A DNA stretch of 64,000 nucleotides from Streptomyces inusitatus (GCF_014651115.1 NZ_BMWG01000018.1:62001-126000); one strand, 5' to 3'; numbered from the stretch's first letter, positions 10,472 to 20,279 are shown. Numbers and translations: made by a program. Notes: a model not told the origin generated them from the letters alone.

Positions 10472-10517
10472 GGCGGTGGCCCGGGGACCCCTTTCACGGG
10501 GCCCCCGGGCCACCGCC
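10472..10517 (-). terminator. 15-bp inverted repeat between binding-protein and permease B genes
   Basis: The arms 10472-10486 and 10503-10517 are perfect complements (15 bp, GC-rich), and the loop contains a further CCCC/GGGG pairing. It lies just downstream of the substrate-binding protein gene and upstream of permease B. Such intra-operon hairpins commonly stabilise or attenuate mRNA, so that binding protein is made in excess over the membrane subunits. There is no U-tract, as usual for Streptomyces terminators. Confidence 0.7.
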
Positions 10518-10605
10518 CGAGGCCATCACCTGCCCTTCGGGACTGGCGGGTTGGGCGATGGTGGGAGGTGACGCGTCACCATGGGGCGACTGACCGTGGG
10601 AACGG

Positions 10606-12384
10606 TTACTTGACGACGCCCAGGGAGACGTAGTCGTAGCGGCCGTTGTACGCGGCGGTGGAGTACGCGTTCGTCAGCCGCGAGCTGCGCCAGGTGAAGT
10701 TCTTCTCGTAGATGAACGGCATCTGCGCGGCCCGGTCGGAGACGGCGTGGTTCATCTCCTTGTAGATCTCACCGGCCTTGTCGGCGTCGGTCTCCTGGAG
10801 CGCGTCGTCGAAGAGCTTGTTGATCTTCGGGTCGTTGGTCTCGGAGACGTTGTAGTTGCCGTTGGGGGCGATGAAGCGGCCGTCCACCAGCGGCTGCGAG
10901 AAGCCCTGGCCGGTCGGGAAGTCGGGACCCCAGCCGGTCATGACCAGGCCCAGACCGCGCTGCTTCACCACGGCCGGGGAGCCGGTGATGGTGGAGGACT
11001 CGGCGCCGTCGATGGCCTCGACCTCGGCCTTGATGCCGACGGCCTGGAGCGACTGCTGAAGCGCCTCGGCGGTCTGCACCTCTCCCGGGTTGTTGCTGCG
11101 GGCGCTGATGTTGGTGCTGAAGCCGTCGGGCTTGCCGCAGGCCTTCAGGGCCGCCTTGGCCTTGGCGACGTCGGGCTTGCCGTCGCGGGCGAGGATGCCG
11201 TACGGGTCGTAGTCGTCCGAGCCCTTGATGGACTTGGGCAGCATGTTGGTGGCGATGTCGCCGCCGGCCTCCGGGCCGCCGCGGACCGTCTGCATCGACT
11301 TGTAGTCGGCCGCGTAGATCACGGCCTTGCGGCACTCGACGTTGTCGAACGGCTTGACCTTGCTGGCGATGTCGACGTACCGGATGAAGCTGGTCTCGAT
11401 GTTGTCGACATTGGCCTTGTGCTTCTGGAGCGCCTTGGTGCGGCCCGCCTGCGACATGCCGGTGGCGTTCATGTCGAGGTCGTAGTCGCCCTTGATCAGC
11501 AGCTCGTCGATCGCCTCGATGTTGGAGTTGACCGTGACCGTGATCTTGTCCGGGAGCGCGGCGCGGATCGGGTCCGAGGCCTTCTGCCACTTGTCGTTGC
11601 GGACGAGGACGGCGCCCTTCTTGGGGCTGTACGACTCGAACTTGTACGGGCCCGAGGAGAACGGCTTCAGCTGGTACTTGGCGCCGGTGTCCTTCTCCTT
11701 CTTCACCGGGGACCCGGCCGGCATGGCGAGCATCTGCTCGAAGTCGCCGTTGGGCTTGGCCAGGTTGAAGACGATGGTCTTGGCGTCCGGCGTCTGCACG
11801 GCCTTGAGGCCGAGCTTGTCCGGGGAGGTGTCCTTGTACGGGCCCTTGTACTCGTTCTTGGGGTCGAGGACCTGGCGCAGATAGGCCGGGCCGCCGGTGA
11901 TGACGTCCGAGGCCCAGGTGCGCTCGATGCCGTACTTGATGTCCTGGGAGGTGACTGGTGTGCCGTCCTCCCAGGTGATCCCGTCGCGCAGCTCGTAGGT
12001 GTAGGTCTTGCCGTCGTTGGAGACGACGCCCTTGGCCTTGGCGAGGTCCGGCACCAGCTCCGCGCCGGCGGGGCCCGGCTTGGGGGCGTAGGAGACGAGC
12101 TGGCGCGAGTAGAACCGGGAGAAGTCCCAGGCGAAGCCGTAGTACTGGCGCTGCGGGTCGGTCGAGTCGAAGTCCTGCTTGCCGATGAACTTCAGCGTGC
12201 CGCCCTTTTTGACGGACGGGTTGGCGATGCCCTTGACGGCCGCGTTGAAGCCCGCGGCCTTCCCGTCACCGCCCTCCTTGCCGTCCTTCGAACCGCCGCC
12301 GCACGCCGCGGTGGCCGTGAGGGCGGCCACGACGAGCGCCGCTCCGGCGATGCGCCTGGTCCTCGACGAACGTTGGGGTGTCAT
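10606..12384 (-). CDS. Peptide ABC transporter substrate-binding lipoprotein (SBP family 5)
   Basis: A 592-residue lipoprotein. The signal peptide of about 27 residues ends in lipobox LTATAACGG, so the mature Cys is acylated outside the membrane. The mature part has family 5 features: TLKFIGKQDFDSTDPQRQYYG, the YTYELRDGITWEDGTPVTSQDIKYGIER signature region, and a C-terminal MPFIYEKNFTWRSSRLTNAY segment. A Gly/Lys/Asp-rich linker follows the Cys. It sits between the two permease genes (order C-A-B-D-F), and the hairpin downstream suggests higher expression than the rest of the operon. Ligand is presumably an oligopeptide. Confidence 0.95.
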   Translation of the reverse strand: MTPQRSSRTRRIAGAALVVAALTATAACGGGSKDGKEGGDGKAAGFNAAVKGIANPSVKKGGTLKFIGKQDFDSTDPQRQYYGFAWDFSRFYSRQLVSYAPKPGPAGAELVPDLAKAKGVVSNDGKTYTYELRDGITWEDGTPVTSQDIKYGIERTWASDVITGGPAYLRQVLDPKNEYKGPYKDTSPDKLGLKAVQTPDAKTIVFNLAKPNGDFEQMLAMPAGSPVKKEKDTGAKYQLKPFSSGPYKFESYSPKKGAVLVRNDKWQKASDPIRAALPDKITVTVNSNIEAIDELLIKGDYDLDMNATGMSQAGRTKALQKHKANVDNIETSFIRYVDIASKVKPFDNVECRKAVIYAADYKSMQTVRGGPEAGGDIATNMLPKSIKGSDDYDPYGILARDGKPDVAKAKAALKACGKPDGFSTNISARSNNPGEVQTAEALQQSLQAVGIKAEVEAIDGAESSTITGSPAVVKQRGLGLVMTGWGPDFPTGQGFSQPLVDGRFIAPNGNYNVSETNDPKINKLFDDALQETDADKAGEIYKEMNHAVSDRAAQMPFIYEKNFTWRSSRLTNAYSTAAYNGRYDYVSLGVVK

Positions 12385-12542
12385 TGTTCCTGCAACCTCC
12401 GGGATAGCGCGGTTCCCCGCCGTGGTGCCGGGGACGTCGGTGTACCGCCTGGCCTTCGGGGCCCGGCGCGTTCAGTTGTGTGACGGTCGAGCGGCGGCCC
12501 GCGGGCTCACCGGGCGCGCCGGACTCGCCAGGCGCCCTGGAC

Positions 12543-13544
12543 TCACCGGGTGCCCTTGGGGTCCAGCGCGTCCCGTACCCCGTCGCCGAAGAGGTTGAAG
12601 GCCAGCACCGTGATGAAGATCGCCACGCCGGGGACGATCATGAAGGTCGGATTGGACTCATAGGTGTCCACGGCGGTGGAGAGCATCTGTCCCCAGGAGG
12701 CGGTCGGCGGCCGCACTCCCGCGCCGAGGAAGCTGAGCGCGGCCTCGGTGAGGATGTTGGTGGGGATCATCAGGGTGGCGTAGACGGTGATCGGGGCGAC
12801 CAGGTTGGGCAGCAGCTCCTTGAAGAGGACATAGCGGCGGCCCGCGCCCAGGCTGCGGGCGGCCTCGACGTACTCCTTCTCCCGCAGGGAGAGGGTCTGG
12901 CCGCGCACGATCCGTCCGACGTAGGGCCAGCCGAAGAAGCCGATGACCCCGACCAGGATGGCGATGCGGACATTGCTGCCGGTCATGCCCAGCAGATTGT
13001 TGGGGAGGACCGAGACCAGCGAGATGATGAAGAGGAGCTGCGGGAAGGCCAGCAGCATGTCCATCACCCGGCTGATGGCCGAGTCGACCCAGCCGCCGAA
13101 GTATCCGGCGACGATGCCGAGGACGGTGCCGATGAAGACGGCGACGACCGCGGCGAGGAAGGCCACCAGCAGCGAGATGCGCGCGCCGTAGACGATCCGG
13201 CTGAAGACGTCGCGGCCGTTGTTGGGCTCGACGCCCAGCAGATGCTCGGAGCTGATGCCGCCGAAGGAGCCGGCGGGGGTGCCGAAGAGCGGGTCGATCT
13301 TGTCCTGGTGGAACTCGTTGGGCGGATGGCCCAGCAGGCTGACGATGAGCGGGGCGAAGATCGCGACGATGACGAGGAGAAGAACGACGACACCGCCGGC
13401 GAGCGCGAGCTTGTCCCGCTTGAGGCGGGTCCACGCGATCTGACGCAGCGACCGCCCCTGGACCGGCGTGCCGGCCGGCGCCGCGGCGCCGGCGGTCGTG
13501 GACTTCTCCGCGTCCACGCTCGTGTCGTGCAGTGGTGCCGTCAT
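12543..13544 (-). CDS. Peptide ABC transporter permease (OppC/DppC type)
   Basis: A 333-residue permease and the first gene of the minus-strand opp operon. The ~45-residue N-terminus is cytoplasmic, followed by the OppC_N helix (LALAGGVVVLLLVIVAIFAPLI) and five further helices. The EAA-like loop is SLREKEYVEAARSLGAG, and the C-terminus is the standard FNLFGDGVRDALDPKGTR. A 158-base gap without obvious features separates it from the binding-protein gene. Together with OppB it forms the channel for peptide import. Confidence 0.95.
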   Translation of the reverse strand: MTAPLHDTSVDAEKSTTAGAAAPAGTPVQGRSLRQIAWTRLKRDKLALAGGVVVLLLVIVAIFAPLIVSLLGHPPNEFHQDKIDPLFGTPAGSFGGISSEHLLGVEPNNGRDVFSRIVYGARISLLVAFLAAVVAVFIGTVLGIVAGYFGGWVDSAISRVMDMLLAFPQLLFIISLVSVLPNNLLGMTGSNVRIAILVGVIGFFGWPYVGRIVRGQTLSLREKEYVEAARSLGAGRRYVLFKELLPNLVAPITVYATLMIPTNILTEAALSFLGAGVRPPTASWGQMLSTAVDTYESNPTFMIVPGVAIFITVLAFNLFGDGVRDALDPKGTR

Positions 13545-13982
13545 CGTGGTGGGGACCCCTCTCGGCCGGAGGCGACCGGCCCGTACCCGCCGCTGTGGCG
13601 GCTTCTCTCACAACATCGGTCGTACTTGGGACACTTGGTACGAGATTCACTCGCGGAGCCCGCCGGGGACGGGAGCGAATCTTCCCTTGCTGCGGGAGTC
13701 TTCAATGGTCAGGCGACCAGCCGCCAGACCCATCGGGGAATGTTTGCTCAAACGTGATGCGCGTAGAGGGAATCCGTTATCCGGACCGCGCCAACGGCTG
13801 AGCGGAACCCCATCTGCCGCATATCGGTGGCCAGTTGAGGAATTTCCCGCTCCCTGGACATCGGAACCGCTCTGCGTTTCGAAGGTGACAGCCCGATGGG
13901 GATAGCGCTTTCCGTGGGAGATCGGGATGGTCACCGTGTGAAAGCCCGGAGGTGCGGGGGGTGATGGCCCGGGCTCATGACA
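13545..13982. other. Non-coding region upstream of the opp operon
   Basis: About 440 bases, noticeably less GC-rich than the flanks, with no convincing gene on either strand. It should contain the promoter of the leftward opp operon and the trailer of the SseB-like gene. I could not pick a clear -35/-10 pair. Confidence 0.6.
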
Positions 13983-14016
13983 ACGCGCCCCGAACAGGAA
14001 TGCGTTCGGGGCGCGT
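13983..14016 (-). terminator. Hairpin terminator of the SseB-like gene
   Basis: A perfect 13-bp inverted repeat (arms 13983-13995 and 14004-14016, 8-base loop) starts 28 bases beyond the stop of the SseB-family gene, reading on the minus strand. The stem is GC-rich without a T-run, the common actinobacterial form. Confidence 0.8.
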
Positions 14017-14043
14017 CGATGAATGCGCGAGGGAGATTTTCGG

Positions 14044-14832
14044 TCAGCGAACGGGGGCGGGCGGGTAGCCGTAGCCGGTCCGCTGATCGGGGGCGGCGTG
14101 CGCGTCACGGTCGTAGAAGGGGCGGGCGTTGGCCCGCAGCCACATGGTCACCGGGTCGTACTCGTCGGACATCGCCACCGTGGAGACCGGCAGTCCCTCG
14201 GGGACCGCCGCGATCGACTGCTGCATCATCGCCCGGGCCGCGTCCACCGACTGGGGGCCGGTGTCATAGAGGTCGAGCCCGATGACCAGGTACGGAGCGC
14301 CCAGGGCGGGCTGGACCCAGGCCCGGCGCAGCGATCTGACCGGGGGCGTGCGATGGGCGTGCTGGGAGAGCAGGGCGTAGAAGTGCGGGATCTCGATGGC
14401 GGGCTCGGTGAGCCGCAGCGGTCCCGCGGGCATCCGCTCCAGGCCGGTGGCGATCCTGCGGAGATCGGGCCAGGGGATGCCGACGCCGCCGCCGGGGGCA
14501 TGCGGATTCAGCCAGATGCCCCAGCGCTCGGGGAAGAGGGTGCGCGCGATGTCGGGGCCGGAGACCACCTCGTGGGCGCGGTTCCAGCCGGAGACGGCCA
14601 GCTCCTGGGCGGAGGTGACGCAGGGGGCATAGCCGACTCCGTCGATCTCCATGTTCCCGTACTGGGCGTCGGGGGAGCCGGGCCTGCCGTGCCAGAGCAG
14701 CATCCAGACCCTGCCGCCCGCCGGGTCGGCGAGCGCCTTCAGCAACGCCTCGTACGCGTCGTACCGTCCGGGCGTCACCTGGCGCAGCATGTGCTCGACC
14801 TGTCCGGTCGCCGCGGTGCCTGACGCGCTCAC
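14044..14832 (-). CDS. SseB-family protein (enhanced serine sensitivity family)
   Basis: A 262-residue protein with an N-terminal SseB-like domain (LLKALADPAGGRVWMLLWHG, NMEIDGVGYAPCVTSAQELAVSGW). A C-terminal domain matches the SseB_C pattern (GAPYLVIGLDLYD; ending LRANARPFYDRD). E. coli SseB affects serine sensitivity; the biochemical role is unknown. A GTG at 14830-14832 with a GAGGG just upstream was taken as the start. It is adjacent to a paralogue (14962-15768) and near the glycine/serine genes. That setting supports a link to serine or one-carbon metabolism (inference from context). Confidence 0.8.
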   Translation of the reverse strand: MSASGTAATGQVEHMLRQVTPGRYDAYEALLKALADPAGGRVWMLLWHGRPGSPDAQYGNMEIDGVGYAPCVTSAQELAVSGWNRAHEVVSGPDIARTLFPERWGIWLNPHAPGGGVGIPWPDLRRIATGLERMPAGPLRLTEPAIEIPHFYALLSQHAHRTPPVRSLRRAWVQPALGAPYLVIGLDLYDTGPQSVDAARAMMQQSIAAVPEGLPVSTVAMSDEYDPVTMWLRANARPFYDRDAHAAPDQRTGYGYPPAPVR

Positions 14833-14961
14833 CCTCGTTCCGCCCCTCTCCTGCTCCGTGCTCCTGCTCCGTGCTCCGCACAGCCCTGGGACCGGTGGGA
14901 GGCCGGGCTGTGGAGCCAGCTTAATCGGCCGCCTTGACACCGACTTGACGCCCGTGGGCGC

Positions 14962-15768
14962 TCACAGGGTTCCCGGTCGCGGGCTCTCGTGGTGATCCCG
15001 CTGGTAGAAGGGCCGGACCTGGGCGAGCATCCAGTCGGCGACCGGGTCCTGGGCGACATCGAGGAGTACGAGATTGACCGGCCAGCCGACCTGGACACGG
15101 CCCAGCGCCCGGCCCAGCGCGTCGAGGGGGGCGGATCCGCCGGGGCCCTCCCAGGAGGCGAGCTGGACGCCGATGAAGAGGGCGGGCGGGTCCCCCTCCA
15201 CGGAGGCGAGCGCCCGGCGGGCGGTGAGGACGTTTCCCGCCTGCTGGAACTCCCCGGCGGCGGCGGAGAGGAAGTCGATCGGCTCCTCCTGCCAGTCGGG
15301 CTCGAACATCCGCACCCGGCCGCCGGGGGCGGGGCCCGCGGCCGGGGCAGGGGCTCCGGCCCGGCACAGCTCGGCGACGGCGGGCGGGGGGAGCGGCGCG
15401 CCGACGGTGCCGCCGGGGTTGACCGCGATGCCCAGCTGGGGGGGCAGGCCCCGGGCGAAGTCGCGGGCGGGGGCGACGGTGAAGGACATATGGGGACCGA
15501 CGCAGCTCATGAACTGCTGTTCGGAGCTGAAGACGGGGACATAGGGGATGCCGTCGATCTCCATGGTGGGCAGATCGAGGTCCCGGCTCTCCGGGGAGCC
15601 GCCCCGGGGCAGGGGCACCCAGATCGGGCTGCGGCCGATCACCTCCACCAGCCGGGCTCCGGCCAGGGGGTCGCCGAGGGACGCGGTCAGCGTCTCCTCC
15701 AGCTCGTTCGCGGGCCAGCCGCCGCCGTAGGGCTGCGGATACGGGTGCGGATGCTCCGGAATGGTCAT
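14962..15768 (-). CDS. SseB-family protein, paralogue of the downstream gene
   Basis: A 268-residue protein with the same two-part layout as its neighbour: LVEVIGRSPIWVPLPRGG, PTMEIDGIPYVPVFSSEQQFMS, then PALFIGVQLASWEGPGG and a closing MLAQVRPFYQRDHHES. The first ~20 residues are His/Pro/Tyr-rich. The pair run in the same direction 129 bases apart and probably arose by tandem duplication. Both diverge from the gcvT-glyA-sdaA block. Function is unknown beyond the family name. Confidence 0.8.
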   Translation of the reverse strand: MTIPEHPHPYPQPYGGGWPANELEETLTASLGDPLAGARLVEVIGRSPIWVPLPRGGSPESRDLDLPTMEIDGIPYVPVFSSEQQFMSCVGPHMSFTVAPARDFARGLPPQLGIAVNPGGTVGAPLPPPAVAELCRAGAPAPAAGPAPGGRVRMFEPDWQEEPIDFLSAAAGEFQQAGNVLTARRALASVEGDPPALFIGVQLASWEGPGGSAPLDALGRALGRVQVGWPVNLVLLDVAQDPVADWMLAQVRPFYQRDHHESPRPGTL

Positions 15769-15940
15769 GTGCTGGCCCTCTCCCCCGGCTCCGCCGGTCG
15801 TCCCCTCTGCTTTCTCCCCGACCCTAATGCCGACGGCGATCTCCGGGCACCGCCTCCCGGGTGCGGACCCGCCGGGGTGATCCCGGGCACGTGTGTACGA
15901 GCGGGGGCGGGCGTATGGGTGTACGGGCGTACGGGCGGGG

Positions 15941-16615
15941 TCAGGACGGTTCGAAGCCGAGCAGGGTCAGGGCGGAGGCCGCGTCGCGGTCGAGGAGGAC
16001 GGCGGAGGCGCAGCCCGCCGGGAGACGGCCCGCCTCCGCGTCGGCGATCAGCCGGCCCACTCCGCGCCGGTGGCGGGCGAAGGCGTATCCGGAGACTCCG
16101 CGACCGCGCTCGCGCTGGCCCTGCCGGGCGACCCCCGGCGGCACGTCGAGCAGCACCAGATGGAGCGCCGCGCCCCGGCGGCGGGCCCGGCGGGCCAGCC
16201 AGCGCCGCACCCAGGCCTGGGTGCCGCAGTCGTGGACCACGACGCTCTCGCCGGAGCGCAGGGCCCGGCGGAGCCCGGCGTAGTGCGCGAGGCGGACGAG
16301 GGGGCGGTAGACCGCGTACGGCAGAAAGCCCGGCGTCCACGCGTCCCAGCGGTCCCGGCTGTCCTGCGAGTCGATGCCCCGGCCGGCCGCCGCGCGCCGG
16401 ATCAGGGTGGATTTCCCGCTGCCCGGCAGGCCGGACACCACCACCACGTCCCCGGCGGCGAACATCAGCCGGCGGGGGCCGTGCCCCGAACGGTCCCTGA
16501 GGTCGCGCAGTACGGGCGCGGCCCCCGCCCCCTCGCGGATTCCACTGACCGCCGGCTGTGGCTGCGCGGGCACACCCGCGGTCGTGGCGTACGCACCGGA
16601 GTGCTGCAACGTCAT
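15941..16615 (-). CDS. P-loop ATPase/kinase-like protein
   Basis: A 224-residue protein with a clear Walker A motif, SGLPGSGKST (about residues 61-70). It is followed by RRAAAGRGIDSQDSRDRW, the pattern of AAA_33/Zeta-toxin-like small kinases that phosphorylate small molecules. A Walker-B-like strand is SVVVHDCG, and the Arg-rich ARRARRRG region may form a lid. I chose the ATG at 16613-16615 because GGAGG lies six bases upstream; a GTG directly before it is also possible. It diverges from the gcv riboswitch. Substrate is unknown. Confidence 0.78.
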   Translation of the reverse strand: MTLQHSGAYATTAGVPAQPQPAVSGIREGAGAAPVLRDLRDRSGHGPRRLMFAAGDVVVVSGLPGSGKSTLIRRAAAGRGIDSQDSRDRWDAWTPGFLPYAVYRPLVRLAHYAGLRRALRSGESVVVHDCGTQAWVRRWLARRARRRGAALHLVLLDVPPGVARQGQRERGRGVSGYAFARHRRGVGRLIADAEAGRLPAGCASAVLLDRDAASALTLLGFEPS

Positions 16616-16855
16616 CACACCCTCCCCCTTGTCAGGTCACCCACACACTTGCCCAAGAAGCGTAAAGAAATGGTAATGGGACGCAACTGATTTGCGTCTG
16701 AGGCGCGTACGGCGCGCGGCGTGTCGCTCCCCGGCCCCGGGCGGCCCCGCCCCACGCGCCCCGGGCATCGCTCAGAACGACCGGGACCACACCCCCCACC
16801 AGCCCCGAATGCGTGCAATGATGTGCCCGCCAACTGCATACCGGCCGCTTGAATC

Positions 16856-17075
16856 CACGCGGGAGAGTCCCGGGCACCTCTGTGCCGGGCGCCGAAGGAG
16901 CAAGTTCCTCCCTTGAATCTCTCAGGCCCCGTACCGCGCGCGATGAGGCAGATCTGAAAAGCGAGTCGCCCCCGTGCGGCTCCACCCAAGGTGCAAGTCA
17001 CGGCCACCGGTACGTACGGTCACCCGTACACACGGTCGCGACGAACCTCTCAGGTTCCGATGACAGATGGGGAGG
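16856..17075 (+). ncRNA. Tandem glycine riboswitch in the gcvT leader
   Basis: Two adjacent glycine aptamers are recognisable. The first (about 16858-16960) has GGGAGAGTCC, the core GCCGAAGGAGCAAG, CTCTCAGGC and the closing CCGTACCGCG...TCTGAAAAG. The second (about 16961-17075) has CAAGGTGCAAG, ACCTCTCAGGTTCCGATGACAG and ATGGGGA. This is the classic cooperative tandem arrangement that turns on glycine catabolism when glycine is high. The expression platform is between 17076 and the GGGAG at 17098 upstream of gcvT; I could not model its folding. Confidence 0.93.
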
Positions 17076-17110
17076 GTCGTCCTCGCCCGCATGCCCTGGG
17101 AGCCTTTTTC

Positions 17111-18226
17111 ATGAGCAACGCCCATCGTCAAACAGCGCTCGACGCCCTCCATCGCTCGCTGGGCGCGACCATGACCGACTTCGCCGGCTGGGACATGCCG
17201 CTGCGGTACGGCAGTGAGCGCGACGAGCACCTCGCCGTCCGCACCCGCGCCGGGCTCTTCGACCTCTCCCACATGGGCGAGATCACCGTCACCGGCCCCG
17301 GGGCCGCCGCGCTGCTGGACCACGCGCTGGTGGGGAACATCGGTTCGGTGGGGCTGGGCCGCGCCCGCTACACCATGATCTGCCGGGCGGACGGCGGCAT
17401 CCTGGACGATCTGATCGTCTACCGGCTCGGCGAGACCGAGTACATGGTCGTCGCCAACGCCGGGAACGCCCAGATCGTGCTGGACGCGATCACCGAGCGA
17501 TCGGCCGGCTTCGACGCCGAGGTCCGTGACGACCGGGACGCCTACGCGCTGATCGCGATCCAGGGCCCCGAGTCCTCCGGAATCCTGAAGTCCGTCACCG
17601 ACGCCGACCTGGACGGGCTGAAGTACTACGCGGGCCTGCCCGGCACCGTCGCGGGCGTCCCCGCCCTGATCGCCCGTACCGGCTACACCGGCGAGGACGG
17701 CTTCGAGCTGTTCGTCGAACCCCGGCACGCGGAGTCGCTCTGGCGGGCGCTGACCGAGGCGGGCGAGCCGGCGGGCATGGTCCCCTGCGGCCTCTCCTGC
17801 CGGGACACCCTGCGCCTGGAGGCGGGCATGCCGCTCTACGGGCACGAGCTGACCACCGACCTCACCCCCTTCGACGCGGGCCTGGGCCGGGTCGTCAAGT
17901 TCGAGAAGGCGGGCGACTTCGTCGGCCGCGAGGCCCTGACGGCCGCCGCCGAGCGGGCCGAGACCGCCCCGCCGCGCAAGCTGGTCGGGCTGATCGCCAA
18001 GGGCCGGCGGGTTCCCCGCGCCGGATACCCGGTCGTCGCGGGCGGAGCGGTGATCGGCGAGGTCACCTCCGGCGCCCCCTCCCCCACGCTGGGCAAGCCG
18101 ATCGCCATCGCCTATGTGGACGCGGCCCACGCCGCCCCCGGCACCGAGGGCGTCGGCGTCGACATCCGCGGGACTCACGAGCCGTACGAGGTCGTCGCGC
18201 TGCCGTTCTACAAGCGCGAGAAGTGA
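17111..18226 (+). CDS. gcvT: Glycine cleavage system T protein (aminomethyltransferase)
   Basis: A 371-residue folate-dependent aminomethyltransferase. It takes the aminomethyl group from the lipoyl arm of GcvH, releases ammonia and makes 5,10-methylene-THF. Family landmarks are [34 protein letters not shown], the [13 protein letters not shown] folate-site loop and a C-terminal [25 protein letters not shown] at 17098-17102 supports the ATG at 17111. It is the first gene of a plus-strand block with gcvH, glyA and sdaA and is controlled by the glycine riboswitch. No gcvP lies in the window. Confidence 0.97.
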   Translation: MSNAHRQTALDALHRSLGATMTDFAGWDMPLRYGSERDEHLAVRTRAGLFDLSHMGEITVTGPGAAALLDHALVGNIGSVGLGRARYTMICRADGGILDDLIVYRLGETEYMVVANAGNAQIVLDAITERSAGFDAEVRDDRDAYALIAIQGPESSGILKSVTDADLDGLKYYAGLPGTVAGVPALIARTGYTGEDGFELFVEPRHAESLWRALTEAGEPAGMVPCGLSCRDTLRLEAGMPLYGHELTTDLTPFDAGLGRVVKFEKAGDFVGREALTAAAERAETAPPRKLVGLIAKGRRVPRAGYPVVAGGAVIGEVTSGAPSPTLGKPIAIAYVDAAHAAPGTEGVGVDIRGTHEPYEVVALPFYKREK

Positions 18227-18232
18227 CGATTC

Positions 18233-18300
18233 CGCTCCACGGACTCCCATCCACGGACTCCCATCCACGGACTCGTACAAAGCCTCGTACAAAACGGCGC
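18233..18300 (+). repeat. Short tandem repeat in the gcvT-gcvH spacer
   Basis: Three consecutive near-identical ~14-base units (core CCATCCACGGACTC) are followed by two copies of TCGTACAAA. They lie between the gcvT stop and gcvH. No coding or stem-loop explanation is apparent. Confidence 0.7.
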
Positions 18301-18384
18301 TCCGGCGTCAGAAGTGACCAGCGGCACGCCCGCACGCCCCCAGCCCGTTCATCCGCCCTTCCCGCGTACAGGAGAATTCAGGTC

Positions 18385-18762
18385 ATGAGCAACCCCCAGC
18401 AGCTGCGCTACAGCAAGGAGCACGAGTGGCTGTCGGACGCCGAGGACGGCGTGTCGACGGTCGGGATCACGGAGTTCGCCGCGAGCGCGCTCGGTGACGT
18501 CGTGTACGCCCAGCTCCCCCAGGTGGGCGACACCGTGATCGCGGGCGAGACCTGCGGCGAGCTGGAGTCCACCAAGTCCGTCAGCGATCTGTACTCCCCC
18601 GTCTCCGGTGAGGTCACCGAGGCGAACCAGAACGTCGTCGACGACCCCTCCCTGGTGAACAGCGCCCCCTTCGAGGGCGGCTGGCTGTTCAAGGTGCGGG
18701 TGAGCGAGGAGCCGAAGGATCTGCTCTCCGCCGACGAGTACTCCGCTTTCTCCAGCAGCTGA
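18385..18762 (+). CDS. gcvH: Glycine cleavage system H protein
   Basis: A 125-residue lipoyl carrier that shuttles the aminomethyl intermediate between the P and T proteins. Conserved segments are [33 protein letters not shown], and [19 protein letters not shown], whose Lys is the lipoylation site. SD-like AGGAGAA is at 18370-18376. The length is normal. It probably shares the riboswitch-controlled transcript with gcvT, although the 158-base spacer is long enough for its own promoter. Confidence 0.97.
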   Translation: MSNPQQLRYSKEHEWLSDAEDGVSTVGITEFAASALGDVVYAQLPQVGDTVIAGETCGELESTKSVSDLYSPVSGEVTEANQNVVDDPSLVNSAPFEGGWLFKVRVSEEPKDLLSADEYSAFSSS

Positions 18763-18800
18763 TTTCCAGTACCCGACCACGACTACGACAGGGACCCGAG

Positions 18801-20060
18801 ATGTCGCTTCTCAACACCCCTCTCCATGAGCTGGACCCGGACGTCGCCGCCGCCGTCGACGCCGAGCTCCACCGTCAGCAGTCCACCCTGGAAATGATCG
18901 CCTCGGAGAACTTCGCTCCGGTCGCGGTGATGGAGGCCCAGGGATCGGTCCTCACCAACAAGTACGCCGAGGGCTACCCGGGCCGCCGTTACTACGGCGG
19001 CTGTGAGCACGTCGACGTCATCGAGCAGATCGCGATCGACCGCGTCAAGGAGCTGTTCGGCGCGGAGCACGCCAATGTGCAGCCGCACTCCGGCGCGCAG
19101 GCGAACGCGGCGGCGATGTTCGCGCTGCTGAAGCCGGGCGACACGATCATGGGTCTGAATCTCGCCCACGGCGGGCATCTGACCCACGGAATGAAGATCA
19201 ACTTCTCCGGCAAGCTCTACAACGTGGTCGCCTACCACGTCGACGACGCCACCGGCCAGGTCGACATGGCCGAGGTGGAGAAGCTCGCCAAGGAGTCCCG
19301 CCCGAAGCTGATCGTGGCGGGCTGGTCCGCGTACCCGCGCCAGCTGGACTTCGCCGCCTTCCGCCGGATCGCGGACGAGGTCGGCGCCTATCTGATGGTC
19401 GACATGGCCCACTTCGCGGGCCTCGTCGCGGCCGGGCTGCACCCCAACCCGGTGCCGCACGCCCATGTGGTCACCACCACCACCCACAAGACGCTGGGCG
19501 GCCCCCGGGGCGGAGTGATCCTCTCCACCCAGGAGCTGGCGAAGAAGATCAACTCGGCGGTCTTCCCCGGTCAGCAGGGCGGCCCGCTGGAGCACGTCGT
19601 GGCGGCCAAGGCGGTCTCCTTCAAGGTCGCCGCGTCCGACGACTTCAAGGAGCGCCAGCAGCGCACCCTGGACGGCGCGCGGATCCTCGCCGAGCGCCTG
19701 GTGCGCGAGGACGTCACCGAGCACGGCGTCTCGGTGCTCTCCGGCGGCACCGACGTCCACCTGGTCCTGGTCGACCTGCGCGACTCCCAGCTGGACGGCC
19801 AGCAGGCCGAGGACCGGCTCCACGAGGTCGGCATCACGGTCAACCGCAACGCGATCCCGAACGACCCCCGGCCCCCGATGGTCACCTCGGGCCTGCGCAT
19901 CGGCACCCCGGCGCTCGCCACCCGCGGCTTCCAGGCGGAGGACTTCCGCGAGGTCGCCGACATCATCGCCGAGGTGCTGAAGCCCTCGTACGACACCGAG
20001 GCGCTGCGCACCCGGGTCTCCGCGCTGGCCGCGAAGCACCCGCTCTACCCCGGGCTGTAA
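18801..20060 (+). CDS. glyA: Serine hydroxymethyltransferase
   Basis: A 419-residue PLP enzyme interconverting serine and glycine with THF/methylene-THF. Landmarks are [33 protein letters not shown], and [16 protein letters not shown], which contains the PLP lysine. Start [15 protein letters not shown] is standard. It lies 38 bases after gcvH and is probably co-transcribed. Streptomyces often carry more than one glyA; this copy is tied to glycine cleavage and serine deamination. Confidence 0.97.
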   Translation: MSLLNTPLHELDPDVAAAVDAELHRQQSTLEMIASENFAPVAVMEAQGSVLTNKYAEGYPGRRYYGGCEHVDVIEQIAIDRVKELFGAEHANVQPHSGAQANAAAMFALLKPGDTIMGLNLAHGGHLTHGMKINFSGKLYNVVAYHVDDATGQVDMAEVEKLAKESRPKLIVAGWSAYPRQLDFAAFRRIADEVGAYLMVDMAHFAGLVAAGLHPNPVPHAHVVTTTTHKTLGGPRGGVILSTQELAKKINSAVFPGQQGGPLEHVVAAKAVSFKVAASDDFKERQQRTLDGARILAERLVREDVTEHGVSVLSGGTDVHLVLVDLRDSQLDGQQAEDRLHEVGITVNRNAIPNDPRPPMVTSGLRIGTPALATRGFQAEDFREVADIIAEVLKPSYDTEALRTRVSALAAKHPLYPGL

Positions 20061-20103
20061 AGCCCGCCTGAAGCGTATGCGTACCTTTGTACGCTTCTTC
20101 TTC

Positions 20104-20143
20104 GGGGGCACCGCGCACACTGGAAGGTGGGCGCGGTGCCCCC
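20104..20143 (+). terminator. Hairpin between glyA and sdaA
   Basis: A perfect 13-bp inverted repeat (20104-20116 and 20131-20143, 14-base loop) lies 44 bases after the glyA stop. It is preceded by a small GCGTAC/GTACGC hairpin. It is likely to terminate or attenuate the gcv-glyA transcript before sdaA. Confidence 0.75.
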
Positions 20144-20279
20144 GCCCGTCTCCCCCACCCGTCTCCGCTGCCGTCTCCCCGCCCCGCTCCCGTCCTCCTC
20201 GCCTTTTCGCACAAGGCGCTTCGCGCCGCCGAGTCACCTGGCAGACAACGGCGTCTACCAACCTCCTAGGAGTCACCCC

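Noticed and set aside
10460-10513. Longer N-terminus of the permease B protein starting at the GTG at 10513
   Set aside because: The extra 18 residues are encoded inside a perfect inverted repeat and do not resemble the family, whose proteins begin at the chosen GTG.
18233-18300. CRISPR-like array in the gcvT-gcvH spacer
   Set aside because: The units are contiguous, short and few, with no spacers and no cas genes.
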